A DNA stretch of 64,000 nucleotides from DAHUYF01 sp035623985. GTDB lineage: Bacteria; Pseudomonadota; Alphaproteobacteria; ATCC43930; CGMCC-115725. The stretch spans positions 1 through 64,000 of the forward strand of contig DASPSJ010000052.1 of NCBI GenBank assembly GCA_035623985.1, in the 5' to 3' direction. The notes under the pieces are model-generated. The model was not told the DNA's origin. It ran no database searches and worked only from the letters and a program-made list of their open reading frames with translations. Positions 52,139-61,326 of the stretch are shown in pieces; within the stretch, counting starts at the first letter, position 1; each line of letters starts with the position of its first letter. The translations under genes were made by a program, and so were the position numbers.

Positions 52139-53616
52139 CCCGCGGCCGCAAGTCCCGCCCGTCCGCGGCCGGCGCCGACGCCCTGGCGCGCAGCGAGCAG
52201 CGCTGGCACGCGCTGGCGGCAGCGGCGGCGGGACTGGCGTGGACCGCGACGGCGCAAGGGGAGGTCGCCGAGGACCTTCCGGCGTGGCGAAGCTTCACCG
52301 GACAGGCCGCCGACGACATCAAGGGCGAGGGCTGGATGGCCGCGCTTCACCCCGACGACCGCCGGCGCACCGCCGCCTTCTGGTCGGCCGCCCGCGAGGC
52401 AGGCGCGCCCTGCGAGACCGAATTCCGCCTGCGCCGGCGCGACGGGGAGTACCGGCAGGTGGCGCTGCGTCTCGTCCCGGTCTCGGACGCCGAGGGCGCC
52501 ATCCGGGAATGGATCGGCCTCGGCCTCGACGTCAGCGAGCGCAAGCTCTCGGAGGAGGAGCTGGCCGGGTGTCGCGCGCAACTGGCGGAAGCGAGGGCGG
52601 CGGCCGAGCAAGACGCGCGGGCGATGGCGCTGGTCGACGAGCTCAACGCGACGCTCCATGCCTGCAACTCGCTGGAGGAGGCCTATCCTCTGCTCGGCAT
52701 GACCGCGCTGGGGCTGTTCCCTCGGATGAACGGCGCGCTGGCGCTGTGCGATCGAGGCTCGCGGCTCAGCACCGTCGCGCAATGGGGCGACAAGAAACCG
52801 ATGGCGCCCGAATTCGCCCTCGACGACTGCTGGGGGCTCCGGCGCGGCCAGATGCATGTCCTCGACGAGCCGGGAACGGGAGCGGAATGCCTGCATTTCA
52901 CCGCGAGACCGGAGGGACCCTCGCTCTGCCTGCCGCTCGTGGTTCGCAGCGACACGCTCGGCCTGTTGCATCTCGACGGCGGCGCGGGCCTCGACGCGCC
53001 GGAGCTGCGGCTCGTCGCGAGACTGGGCGAGGTGGTCAAGATCGCGCTCGCCGACCTCGAGCTGCGCGCGAGCCTGCGCGCCCAGGCCATTCGCGACCCG
53101 CTGACGGGGCTGTTCAACCGCCAATATCTCGACGAGACCTTGCCGCGCGAATGCCAGCTCGCCCGGCGGCGCAACTCGCCGCTGTCGGTGGCGATGCTCG
53201 ATATCGATCACTTCAAGCAGTTCAACGACGGCTACGGCCACGATGCCGGGGACGCGGTCTTGCGAGAGCTCGGCGAATTGCTGCGCGCCGCTTCGCGCAG
53301 CAGCGACATCACCTGCCGCTACGGCGGCGACGAATTCGTCCTGATCATGCTCGACGCCGACCTGCCGGCGTCGGTGCCCCGGCTCGAGCAAATCTGTCTC
53401 GACATCAAGCGGAAGCGATGCGTCCACCGCAACCGCACGCTGCCGAGCATCACGGTTTCGGTCGGCATGTCGGAGTTTCCCCTGCACGGAAGCTCCCCCG
53501 GCGAGGTCCTGAGAGCGGCGGACGAAGCGATGTACGCCGCCAAGCATGCCGGGCGCGACCGCATCGTGCTGTCGGCCGGCCGGCCAGCCGAGCAGCCGGC
53601 GCCGACGCAGGCGTGA
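52135..53616 (+). CDS. PAS-GAF-GGDEF diguanylate cyclase
   Basis: The 493-residue protein has a PAS domain (about 20-140, with SEQRWHALAAAAAGLAWTAT and VALRLVPVSDAEGAIREWIG), a GAF domain (about 165-310) and a C-terminal GGDEF domain (about 325-485). The active site is intact: DPLTGLFNRQYL, LDIDHFKQFNDGYGHDAGD and GGDEF at 397-401. An inhibitory I-site RSSD stands exactly five residues before it, so product inhibition is likely. No membrane helices are present, so it acts in the cytoplasm. It is translationally coupled to the HD-GYP gene upstream. Confidence 0.94.
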   Translation: MTRGRKSRPSAAGADALARSEQRWHALAAAAAGLAWTATAQGEVAEDLPAWRSFTGQAADDIKGEGWMAALHPDDRRRTAAFWSAAREAGAPCETEFRLRRRDGEYRQVALRLVPVSDAEGAIREWIGLGLDVSERKLSEEELAGCRAQLAEARAAAEQDARAMALVDELNATLHACNSLEEAYPLLGMTALGLFPRMNGALALCDRGSRLSTVAQWGDKKPMAPEFALDDCWGLRRGQMHVLDEPGTGAECLHFTARPEGPSLCLPLVVRSDTLGLLHLDGGAGLDAPELRLVARLGEVVKIALADLELRASLRAQAIRDPLTGLFNRQYLDETLPRECQLARRRNSPLSVAMLDIDHFKQFNDGYGHDAGDAVLRELGELLRAASRSSDITCRYGGDEFVLIMLDADLPASVPRLEQICLDIKRKRCVHRNRTLPSITVSVGMSEFPLHGSSPGEVLRAADEAMYAAKHAGRDRIVLSAGRPAEQPAPTQA

Positions 53617-53686
53617 GGCCGCGGCAAAACGCCTTCGGACGAGGCTTCGGCATCCCTGGTTTCGCACTCGGCGGGCGCGGGCGCGC

Positions 53687-53700
53687 TTGACCTGCATCAA
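53687..53700. promoter_or_regulatory. FNR/FixK-type box upstream of phaC
   Basis: TTGAC-CTGC-ATCAA matches the FNR/FixK consensus TTGAY-N4-RTCAA. The centre lies 93 bases upstream of the phaC ATG at 53787, leaving room for a class II promoter start about 42 bases after the box. Confidence 0.65.
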
Positions 53701-53786
53701 CGCGCGGCGCGGCCGCCAGCGCTATTCCTCTCGGCGACGGTCGCGGAGGAGGGCCGCGACGGGGCCGGGCCCCAGGAGGTTCGTCC

Positions 53787-55592
53787 ATGCGTACCGCCAC
53801 GCGGCCAAAGCCAGTCGCCGCCGCTCCGCCACCGCCGGCGTCGCCGCCGCCCCTGGCGGCTGAACCGGCGAGCACCGAGTTCGATCGCCTGGCGCATGCC
53901 TGGCAAGCGCGCTTCACGCTTTCGATCTCGCCGGCGGCGCTCTGGGCCGCGTTCGCCGATTGGGCGGCGCACCTCGCCAACGCGCCCGGAAAGCAGCTCG
54001 CGCTCGTCGAGCAGGCGGCGCGCGAGGGGGCGCGGCTTGCGGGCTACGTGCGGCAGCGTGCTCTGGGGGGTGATCCTCCCGCCTGCATCGAGCCGTCGCC
54101 GCACGACCGGCGCTTCAGCGACGCCGGCTGGCGCCAGCCGCCCTTCGATGCCGCCTGCCAAGCCTTTCTGTTTTGGCAGAAATGGTGGCACGAGGCGACC
54201 GCGGGCGTGCCCGGCGTCGCCTCGGCGAACGAGCGCATCGTCGCCTTCACGATGCGCCAGGTCCTCGACCTGTTCTCGCCGGCGAATTGGCCCTTCAGCC
54301 ATCCGACGATCCTGCGCGCGACCGCGGCGGAGGGCGGGCAAAACCTCGTTCGCGGGCTGCTCAACCTGATCGAGGATTGGCAGCGCTTGCAGGCCGGCCG
54401 CAGACCCGTCGGCTGCGAAGCCTTCCGCCCCGGCCGCGAGGTCGCGCTCACGCCGGGAAAGGTCGTCTATCGCAACGAACTGATCGAGCTGCTGCAATAC
54501 GCGCCGACGACCGAGAGCGCGCGCCCGGAGCCGGTGCTCATCGTCCCGGCCTGGATCATGAAATACTACATTCTCGACCTCTCGCCCGAGAACTCGCTGG
54601 CGCGCCGGCTCGTGGAGAGCGGCTTCAGCGTGTTCATGATCTCGTGGCGAAACCCCGGCGCCGAGCAACGCAACCTCGGCATGGAAGACTACCGCCGCCT
54701 CGGCATCGAGGCCGCGCTCAAGGCGATCGGCTCGATCTGCGGCGGCGCCAAGGTGCATGGCTGCGGCTATTGTCTCGGCGGCACGCTGCTGGCGATCGCC
54801 GCGGCGCAGATGGCGCGCGACGACGACCATCGCCTGGCCAGCATCAGCCTGCTCGCCGCCCAGACGGATTTCAGCGAAGCGGGCGAGCTCATGCTGTTCG
54901 TCAACCGGGGCCAGATCGCTTTTCTCGAGGACGCGATGTGGGAGCGAGGCTATCTCGACGCCCGGCAGATGGCGGGCGCCTTCCAGATGCTGCGCTCCAA
55001 CGATCTCATCTGGTCCGAGGCGGTGCGGCAGTACATGCTGGGCGCGCGCCGGCCGCTCACCGACCTCACGGCCTGGAACGCCGACGCCACGCGGATGCCT
55101 TATCGCATGCAGTCGGAATATCTTCGCCGCCTGTTCCTGGGCAACGACCTGGCCGAAGGGCGCCATGTCGCCGAGGGGCGGCCGGTTGCGCTCTCCGATA
55201 TCCGCGTGCCGATCTTTGCCGTGGGCACCGAAAGCGACCATGTCGCGCCCTGGCGCTCGGTCTTCAAGATCGAGCTGCTCACCGACGCCGAGGTCACTTT
55301 CGTGCTCACGACCGGCGGCCACAATGTCGGCATCCTGGGCCTGCCCGAGCGCCGGCAGAGCTTGCCGGCCCGCTCTTTCCGCATCGCCGGACGTCCCGAG
55401 CACGGGCACCATCCCGATCCGGAAAGCTGGATTGCCGCGGCGGAGAGGCGTGAGGGGTCCTGGTGGCCGGCCTGGATTTCCTGGCTCGGCGGGCGATCCG
55501 GCAAGGCGGGGCCGCCGCCGGGGCTTGGGGCGCCGGAAAAGGGCTACCCGATCCTGGGCGAGGCCCCGGGGACATACGTGCTGGAACCGTGA
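53787..55592 (+). CDS. phaC: Poly(3-hydroxyalkanoate) synthase, class I type
   Basis: The 601-residue protein has a PHA synthase N-terminal domain (about 90-260; FLFWQKWWHEATAGVPGVAS, VAFTMRQVLDLFSPANWPF) and an alpha/beta hydrolase domain with the lipase-like box GYCLGG, its nucleophile C329, the catalytic D484 in GTESDHVAPW and H512 in TGGHNVGILG. The 20-residue Pro/Ala-rich start is unusual but not conserved. It polymerises hydroxyacyl-CoA into PHA granules. No phaA, phaB or phasin genes are nearby; the FNR-type box upstream suggests induction when oxygen is low. Confidence 0.93.
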   Translation: MRTATRPKPVAAAPPPPASPPPLAAEPASTEFDRLAHAWQARFTLSISPAALWAAFADWAAHLANAPGKQLALVEQAAREGARLAGYVRQRALGGDPPACIEPSPHDRRFSDAGWRQPPFDAACQAFLFWQKWWHEATAGVPGVASANERIVAFTMRQVLDLFSPANWPFSHPTILRATAAEGGQNLVRGLLNLIEDWQRLQAGRRPVGCEAFRPGREVALTPGKVVYRNELIELLQYAPTTESARPEPVLIVPAWIMKYYILDLSPENSLARRLVESGFSVFMISWRNPGAEQRNLGMEDYRRLGIEAALKAIGSICGGAKVHGCGYCLGGTLLAIAAAQMARDDDHRLASISLLAAQTDFSEAGELMLFVNRGQIAFLEDAMWERGYLDARQMAGAFQMLRSNDLIWSEAVRQYMLGARRPLTDLTAWNADATRMPYRMQSEYLRRLFLGNDLAEGRHVAEGRPVALSDIRVPIFAVGTESDHVAPWRSVFKIELLTDAEVTFVLTTGGHNVGILGLPERRQSLPARSFRIAGRPEHGHHPDPESWIAAAERREGSWWPAWISWLGGRSGKAGPPPGLGAPEKGYPILGEAPGTYVLEP

Positions 55593-55645
55593 GCGCCGCG
55601 CCGGCCTGCCGGTCGTGCCGCGAACAGGTCCCGAGACGGAGCGAC

Positions 55646-56926
55646 ATGGGCATTTTCGAAGGCGCCGTCATCCTGCTGCTGCTGTTGCTCAACGGCTTTC
55701 TCGCCATGTCCGAGATGGCGATCGTGTCGGCGCGGCGCGGCCGGCTCGAACGGCTCGCGGCCGGCGGCCGCGCCGATGCGCGGCTCGCCTTGGCGCTGTC
55801 AGAAGATCCCAGCCGCTTTCTTGCCGCGGTGCAGATCGGGATGACGCTGATCGGCATCCTTGCCGGCGCGCTCAGCGGCGCCTTGCTCGCCGACCGGATC
55901 GAGGCTTGGCTCGGTCTTTTTCCGGCGATCGCGCCCTATGGCAAGCCCGTCGCGATCGGCATCGTCGTCGTCGCCGTCACCTACCTTTCGCTGGTCATCG
56001 GCGAGCTCGTGCCGAAGCAGATCGCGCTCAAGGAGCCGGAGGCGATCGCGCTGCGCATCGCGCGACCGGTGACCTTCTTTGCGCGGCTGGCGGCGCCCCT
56101 TGGCTGGACGCTCGATCTCTCGACGAAGTTCATCCTCCGCTTCATGGGGTTGCGGCCCGATTTCGAGCGGCTGGTGACCGAAGAGGACATCGAGAGCCTG
56201 ATCCGCCGGGCGGAACGCTCGGGGGTGCTGCACAAGATCGAGCGCGAAATGGTCGAAGGCGTGCTGGATCTGGAGAACCGGGCGGTGCGGACGATCATGA
56301 CGCCGAGACCCGACATCGCCTGGGTCGACCTCGCCGGTCCCAAGGAGGCGATGGTGAAGACGATCCAGGAGTGTCCCTACGCCCAGCTCCTGGCGAGCCG
56401 CGGCTCGATCGACGAGATGGCCGGCGTCATTCGCAAGCAGGATCTGTTGGAGCAATTCATCGCCGGGGTCCCGCTGGAGCTGGAAAAGCTGCTGCAAGCG
56501 CCGCTGATGGTCCCCGAAGGCGCATCGATCCTGAGAACCATCGACCTCTTCCGAAAGACGCCGGTCAACACCGCGGTGGTGGTCGACGAATACGGCACCA
56601 TCCAGGGGATCGTGACGCGCACCGATTTGCTGGAGGCGGTCGCGGGAGACCTTCCCGACGTCGACGTCGAGTCCGAACCGAAGGTGATAAAGCGGGACGA
56701 CGGGTCGCTGCTGATCGACGCCGCGATCTCCATGTCCGAGATCGTGGGATTGAACGGCTTTCAGGAGCTGCCGGGCGGCGATTTCGTGACCCTTGCGGGG
56801 TTCGTGCTCGCCCGGCTTGGCCACATGCCCAAGACCGGCGACCAGTTCGTCTGGCATGGCTGGCGCTTTCAGGTCGCGGCGATGGACCGCCAGCGGATCG
56901 ACAAGGTCCTGGTGAGGCCCGCATGA
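55646..56926 (+). CDS. CNNM/DUF21 - CBS - CorC_HlyC membrane protein
   Basis: The 426-residue protein starts at the ATG at 55646 (GGAG 6 bases upstream). It has an N-terminal DUF21 domain with four hydrophobic helices (FEGAVILLLLLLNGFLAMSE, FLAAVQIGMTLIGILAGALS, AIGIVVVAVTYLSLVIGELV, VTFFARLAAPLGWTLDLSTK), two CBS domains (about 205-320, MTPRPDIAW and VVVDEYGTIQGIVTRTDLLE) and a C-terminal CorC_HlyC domain. Members are magnesium or cobalt efflux-related transporters. The gene lies 53 bases after phaC and could be in its transcript; kdp follows after 219 bases. Confidence 0.92.
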   Translation: MGIFEGAVILLLLLLNGFLAMSEMAIVSARRGRLERLAAGGRADARLALALSEDPSRFLAAVQIGMTLIGILAGALSGALLADRIEAWLGLFPAIAPYGKPVAIGIVVVAVTYLSLVIGELVPKQIALKEPEAIALRIARPVTFFARLAAPLGWTLDLSTKFILRFMGLRPDFERLVTEEDIESLIRRAERSGVLHKIEREMVEGVLDLENRAVRTIMTPRPDIAWVDLAGPKEAMVKTIQECPYAQLLASRGSIDEMAGVIRKQDLLEQFIAGVPLELEKLLQAPLMVPEGASILRTIDLFRKTPVNTAVVVDEYGTIQGIVTRTDLLEAVAGDLPDVDVESEPKVIKRDDGSLLIDAAISMSEIVGLNGFQELPGGDFVTLAGFVLARLGHMPKTGDQFVWHGWRFQVAAMDRQRIDKVLVRPA

Positions 56927-57094
56927 CATCCGGCGTGGCCGCACCCGGTCCTCCGCTCGACGCCCCCGATTGCGCCGCACAAAAGGGAGCCGGCTCTTTC
57001 CTTATCGGATGTTTATGCGCCGCCGCTCGGTTCGCTCTCGATTCTTTATCGGCGATGGGCGTCATCTCCGAGACTGGAGGATGTGCGCCGGCGG

Positions 57095-57108
57095 TTGATC
57101 CAGGTCAA
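57095..57108. promoter_or_regulatory. FNR/FixK-type box upstream of the kdp operon
   Basis: TTGAT-CCAG-GTCAA matches the consensus TTGAY-N4-RTCAA. It lies 37 bases before the small gene that begins the kdp run. Two copies of TTATCGG at 57002-57008 and 57046-57052, 44 bases apart, also lie in this 219-base upstream region; no factor is assigned to them. Confidence 0.6.
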
Positions 57109-57145
57109 GGCCGGTTCGAGCCCCAATGCGGAAGGTTTGCATGCC

Positions 57146-57247
57146 ATGTTCCTCGATCTGTTGATGCTGTTCGTGCTGGTGGGACTTTTCCTCTGCTGCG
57201 CGGCGCTCGTGGATTTCGCCGAGGGCGTCATCGAGCCGCGGAATTAG
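57146..57247 (+). CDS. Tiny membrane protein upstream of kdpF
   Basis: A 33-residue frame, MFLDLLMLFVLVGLFLCCAA then LVDFAEGVIEPRN, encodes one hydrophobic helix with a negatively charged tail. GGAAGG lies 10 bases upstream. It is 86 bases before kdpF, in the same orientation, inside the FNR-box-headed leader. Small single-helix proteins are often found ahead of kdpF in Proteobacteria; it may be an extra Kdp subunit, a leader peptide or an assembly factor. No function is proven. Confidence 0.6.
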   Translation: MFLDLLMLFVLVGLFLCCAALVDFAEGVIEPRN

Positions 57248-57333
57248 GGCGGCGATGAAACAGGTCGCGGCAGGCGCCGGGCGACGGCGGCGGCGTCGCG
57301 AGCGGCGCCTCGGGCCGCGCGAAGGAGGCGGAA

Positions 57334-57417
57334 ATGGCCCTCTATATACTCACGGTGTTGCTGGTGCTTTTGATCGTCTATCTCTTCTATGCGGTGATCC
57401 ACCCGGAGCGGTTTTGA
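57334..57417 (+). CDS. kdpF: K+-transporting ATPase subunit KdpF
   Basis: A 27-residue single-helix peptide, MALYILTVLLVLLIVYLFYA then VIHPERF, with GGAGG 6 bases upstream. The terminal HPERF is the KdpF signature. It stabilises the KdpFABC complex in the inner membrane. It is 34 bases before kdpA. Confidence 0.92.
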   Translation: MALYILTVLLVLLIVYLFYAVIHPERF

Positions 57418-57451
57418 AACCCGCATGTCCCGGTGACCGGCGGAGCCTCGC

Positions 57452-59182
57452 ATGACGGCGCAATCCTGGCTGCAGATCGGCGTGGTGCTGCTGATCGTCT
57501 TCCTGCTCAGCATCCCGGTCGGCCGCTACCTCGCGAAGATCGTCATGGATCGCAAGACCCGGTTCGACGCCATCTTCGATCCCATCGACAATGCCGTCTA
57601 TTTCCTGATCGGACGCAAGGCGGCGAGCCGGCCGATGGACTGGAAGGCCTACACCTTCCACATGTTCGCCACCAATCTCTTCATGGCGGTCATCATCTAC
57701 CTGATCCTGGTGTACCAGGATCACCTGCCGCTCAATCCGATGAAGTTCCCCGGCGTGGAGCCGATGCTCGCCTTCAATACCGCGATCAGCTTCATCACCA
57801 ACACCGACTGGCAAAGCTATGGCGGGGAAACCACGCTCTCCAACTTCAGCCAGATGGCGGCGATCACCTTCCCGATGTTCACCTCGGCCACCACCGGCTT
57901 CGTCGTGGCGATGGCCTTCATCCGGGCGTTCCTGGTGAAGGACGGCGGCGCCAATCTCGGGAATTTCTACCGCGACCTGATCCGCTTCACCACCCGCGTG
58001 CTGATGCCGGTCAGCCTGGCGCTCGCCCTCTTCATGGTGTGGCAGGGGGCGCCGCAGACGCTCGATGCCAGCATCGCGGCGCACCCGATCCAGGGCGGCG
58101 AGCAGACGATCATGATCGGGCCGGTGGCGTCGATGGAGACGATCAAGCATCTCGGCACCAACGGCGGCGGCTTCTTCAACGCCAATGCGGCCCATCCCTA
58201 TGAAAATCCGACGCCGCTGACCAACACCGTGCTGATGGTCCTGATGGCGCTGTTGCCGAGCGCGCTGGTGGTGTGCTTCGGCGCCATGATCGGCAACCGC
58301 CGCCAGGCTTGGATCCTCTACGGCGTGATGGGCGTCCTGCTGCTTCTGGTCCTGCCGATCACGGTCCTTTCCGAGCAGAGGGGCACGCCCGCGCTCGCCC
58401 GGGCGGGGGTCGAGATGCGGCCGACGGAAGCCCAGCCCGGCGGCAATATGGAAGGCAAGGAGGTGCGGTTCGGCGTCGCCGAGAGCGCGCTCTTCGGCGT
58501 GATCACCACCAGCTTCACCACCGGCAGCGTGAACGCGATGCACGACAGCTTCACGCCGCTCGGAGCGGTGCCGCCCTTCGTGGGCATGATGCTGCAATGC
58601 ATCTTCGGCGGCAAAGGCGTGGGCTTTCTCGCCGCTCTCGTCTACGGGCTGATCGCGGTGTTCGTGGCCGGCCTGATGGTGGGCCGCACGCCGGAATTCC
58701 TCGGCAAGAAGATCGAGAGGGCGGAGATCATCCTGGTCTCGCTGGCGCTGCTGATCCATCCGCTGGTCATTCTGACGCCGTCGTCATGGTCGATGATCGC
58801 GCCTTACGGCGTATCCTCGCTGAACAACGCGGCCATGCACGGCTATTCGGAAGTGCTCTATGCCTTCGCCTCCGCCGCCGCCAATAACGGCTCGGCCTTC
58901 GCCGGGCTCAACGCCAACACGCCCTGGTACAATCTGGCGCTCGGCGTCGTGATCCTGCTGGGGCGCTATCCGCCGATCATCTTCATGATGGCGGTCGCGG
59001 GCTCAGTGGCGGCGAAGCCCACGCTCGCGGCCACGGTCGGCACCTTGCGGACCGATACCCTCAAATTCGGCGCTTTCTGGCTCGGCACCATCCTTGTCGT
59101 CGGCGCGCTGACCTTCTTTCCGGCGCTCGTGCTCGGCCCGATCGCCGAGCATGTCGCCATGAAAAGCGGCCTCGCCTTCTGA
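57452..59182 (+). CDS. kdpA: K+-transporting ATPase subunit KdpA
   Basis: The 576-residue protein is the potassium channel-like subunit, with about ten membrane helices. Family landmarks: SIPVGRYLAKI at the N-terminus, SFITNTDWQSYGGETTLSNF (first selectivity loop), MAAITFPMFTSATTGFV, GTNGGGFFNANAAHPYENP (second loop), FTTGSVNAMHDSFTPLGAVP (third loop) and NNGSAFAGL (fourth loop). Length is normal. It works with KdpB as a high-affinity potassium pump under potassium limitation. It is third in a run of small gene, kdpF, kdpA, kdpB, kdpC. Confidence 0.98.
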   Translation: MTAQSWLQIGVVLLIVFLLSIPVGRYLAKIVMDRKTRFDAIFDPIDNAVYFLIGRKAASRPMDWKAYTFHMFATNLFMAVIIYLILVYQDHLPLNPMKFPGVEPMLAFNTAISFITNTDWQSYGGETTLSNFSQMAAITFPMFTSATTGFVVAMAFIRAFLVKDGGANLGNFYRDLIRFTTRVLMPVSLALALFMVWQGAPQTLDASIAAHPIQGGEQTIMIGPVASMETIKHLGTNGGGFFNANAAHPYENPTPLTNTVLMVLMALLPSALVVCFGAMIGNRRQAWILYGVMGVLLLLVLPITVLSEQRGTPALARAGVEMRPTEAQPGGNMEGKEVRFGVAESALFGVITTSFTTGSVNAMHDSFTPLGAVPPFVGMMLQCIFGGKGVGFLAALVYGLIAVFVAGLMVGRTPEFLGKKIERAEIILVSLALLIHPLVILTPSSWSMIAPYGVSSLNNAAMHGYSEVLYAFASAAANNGSAFAGLNANTPWYNLALGVVILLGRYPPIIFMMAVAGSVAAKPTLAATVGTLRTDTLKFGAFWLGTILVVGALTFFPALVLGPIAEHVAMKSGLAF

Positions 59183-59220
59183 CCATCCGCCCGCCCGTCC
59201 TTGCCGGAGGAACCTTCGAG

Positions 59221-61314
59221 GTGGAAGCAGAATCCCAAGTAACCCTGCGGCGGAAATGGCGCCGCGCGGCGGACCGCAAGGCGGTGCCCTGGCACGCCTA
59301 CGACGTCGCGCTGCTGCGGCAGGCGGTCCTTGGCTCGCTGGCGAAATTCGATCCGCGGATCCAGATCCGCAACCCCGTCATGTTCGTCGTCTGGCTCGGC
59401 GCGCTGGTCGCCGCCGCCTTGACCGTGGACCCCTCGCTGTTCGGACCGTCGAGCGCAAGCTCCGCCTATAACGGCGTCGTGACCCTGATCCTGCTGGTCA
59501 CCGTTTGGTTCGCGAACGCCGCCGAAGCGCTGGCGGAGGGGCGAGGCAAGGCCAAGGCGGCGGCGCTGCGCCGGACCAAGACCGAGCTCACGGCAAACCG
59601 CCTGCTGCCGTCCGGGGAGACCGAACGGGTGCCCGCGGCCGCGGTGCGAAAGGGGGATCTCTTCCGGGTGGAGAAAACCGAGACCGTCCCCGCCGATGGC
59701 GAGGTGATCGAGGGCGTGGGCTACGTCGACGAATCCGCCATCACCGGCGAATCCGCTCCGGTGCTCAAGGAGCCCGGCACCGACATGTTCTCCGCCGTGA
59801 CCGCCGGCACGGTGCTCATTTCGGATCGGCTGCTCGTCCGCGCTTCCGCCGACCCGGGCGAGAGCTTTCTCGACCGGATGATTCATCTGGTCGAGGGGGC
59901 CAAGCGGCAGAAGACGCCCAATGAAATCGCGCTGACGGTGCTGCTGGCGATCCTGACGCTGATCTTCGTCATCGTCGTGGCGGCGATGGCGCCGGTGGCG
60001 ACCTACCTCGACGCCAGCATCAATGTCGCGGATCTGATCGCGCTGGTCGTGGCGCTGATCCCGACCACCATCGGCGCCCTGCTGTCGGCCATCGGCATCG
60101 CCGGCATCGACCGCACCATGCGGTTCAACGTGCTCGCCATGTCCGGCAAGGCGGTCGAGGCGGCGGGAGACGTGCGCACGCTGATTCTCGACAAGACCGG
60201 CACGATCACCATGGGCAATCGCCAGGCGACCGAGTTCATTCCCTTGCAGAACGCCAGCGCCAAGGCGCTGGTTCAGGCGGCCTATCTTGCCTCCTGCTTC
60301 GATACGACGCCGGAAGGGCGCACGATCGTCACCTTCGCCGAAAGGCTCGGGGCGCGCAGAGAGGAGCCGCTGGACAAGGCGCGGCGGCTCGATTTCTCGG
60401 CCGAGACCCGGATGAGCGGGTTGGATTTCGAGGACGGCCGCATCATCCGCAAAGGAGCGGTCAGTGCGGTCGTGCAGTACGTCGCCGAGCGATTCGGCGC
60501 GCCGGAGCCGCCGGACCTCAAAGCCGCCGCGGACGGCGTGGCGAAAAAAGGCGCGACGCCGCTCGCGGTCGCGGTCGGCGGCGACATCCTCGGGGTGATC
60601 GCTCTCTCGGACGTTCCGAAGCCCGGCATCCGCAAGCGCATCGGCGAATTGCGCAAGATGGGGATCAGGACGGTGATGGTGACCGGCGACAACCCGGTCA
60701 CCGCCTTCGCGGTCGCCGCCCAGGCGGGAGTGGACGATTTCGTCGCCGAGGCAAAGCCCGAGGAAAAGCTCCGCCTGATCCGTCTCGAGCAGGCCCAAGG
60801 CCGGCTGGTGGCGATGACCGGCGACGGCACCAACGACGCCCCGGCCTTGGCCCAGGCGGATGTCGGCCTGGCGATGCATTCCGGCACCACGCCGGCCAAG
60901 GAGGCGGCGAACCTGATCGATCTCGATTCCGACCCGACCAAGCTCATCGACCTCGTCTGGATCGGCAAGCAGATGCTGATCACGCGCGGGGCGCTGACGA
61001 CCTTTTCGATCGCCAACGACGTGGCGAAATATTTCGCCATCATCCCCGCGATGTTCATTGCCGCTTTGCCCGGGCTCTCGGCCTTGAACGTCATGGGGCT
61101 GGCGACGCCGCACAGCGCGGTGCTGTCGGCGCTCATCTTCAACGCGCTGATCATTCCGCTGCTGATCCCCTTGGCGCTGCGCGGCGTCCGCTTCCTGCCG
61201 ATCAGCGCCGAGCGGATGTTCTATCGGAACCTGATGATCTACGGCATCGGCGGGCTGATCGCGCCCTTCATCGGCATAAAGCTGATCGACCTGTCCCTTT
61301 CGCTGGCGCTTTGA
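59221..61314 (+). CDS. kdpB: K+-transporting P-type ATPase subunit KdpB
   Basis: The 697-residue P-type ATPase starts at a GTG with GGAGGAA upstream. It has the actuator motif ITGESAPVLKEPG, the phosphorylated aspartate D324 in LILDKTGTITMG, KGA in IIRKGAVSAV (nucleotide domain), the hinge motif MTGDGTNDAPALAQADVG and six or seven membrane helices. It energises KdpA with ATP. The GTG start and 38-base gap after kdpA are ordinary. Length matches the family (680-700). Confidence 0.98.
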   Translation: MEAESQVTLRRKWRRAADRKAVPWHAYDVALLRQAVLGSLAKFDPRIQIRNPVMFVVWLGALVAAALTVDPSLFGPSSASSAYNGVVTLILLVTVWFANAAEALAEGRGKAKAAALRRTKTELTANRLLPSGETERVPAAAVRKGDLFRVEKTETVPADGEVIEGVGYVDESAITGESAPVLKEPGTDMFSAVTAGTVLISDRLLVRASADPGESFLDRMIHLVEGAKRQKTPNEIALTVLLAILTLIFVIVVAAMAPVATYLDASINVADLIALVVALIPTTIGALLSAIGIAGIDRTMRFNVLAMSGKAVEAAGDVRTLILDKTGTITMGNRQATEFIPLQNASAKALVQAAYLASCFDTTPEGRTIVTFAERLGARREEPLDKARRLDFSAETRMSGLDFEDGRIIRKGAVSAVVQYVAERFGAPEPPDLKAAADGVAKKGATPLAVAVGGDILGVIALSDVPKPGIRKRIGELRKMGIRTVMVTGDNPVTAFAVAAQAGVDDFVAEAKPEEKLRLIRLEQAQGRLVAMTGDGTNDAPALAQADVGLAMHSGTTPAKEAANLIDLDSDPTKLIDLVWIGKQMLITRGALTTFSIANDVAKYFAIIPAMFIAALPGLSALNVMGLATPHSAVLSALIFNALIIPLLIPLALRGVRFLPISAERMFYRNLMIYGIGGLIAPFIGIKLIDLSLSLAL

Positions 61315-61326
61315 GGAGGTGGCGGC

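Noticed and set aside
57108..57125. GGTTCGAGCCCC resembling a tRNA T-loop
   Set aside because: The flanking bases do not form a T-stem and no acceptor, D or anticodon arm could be found around it.
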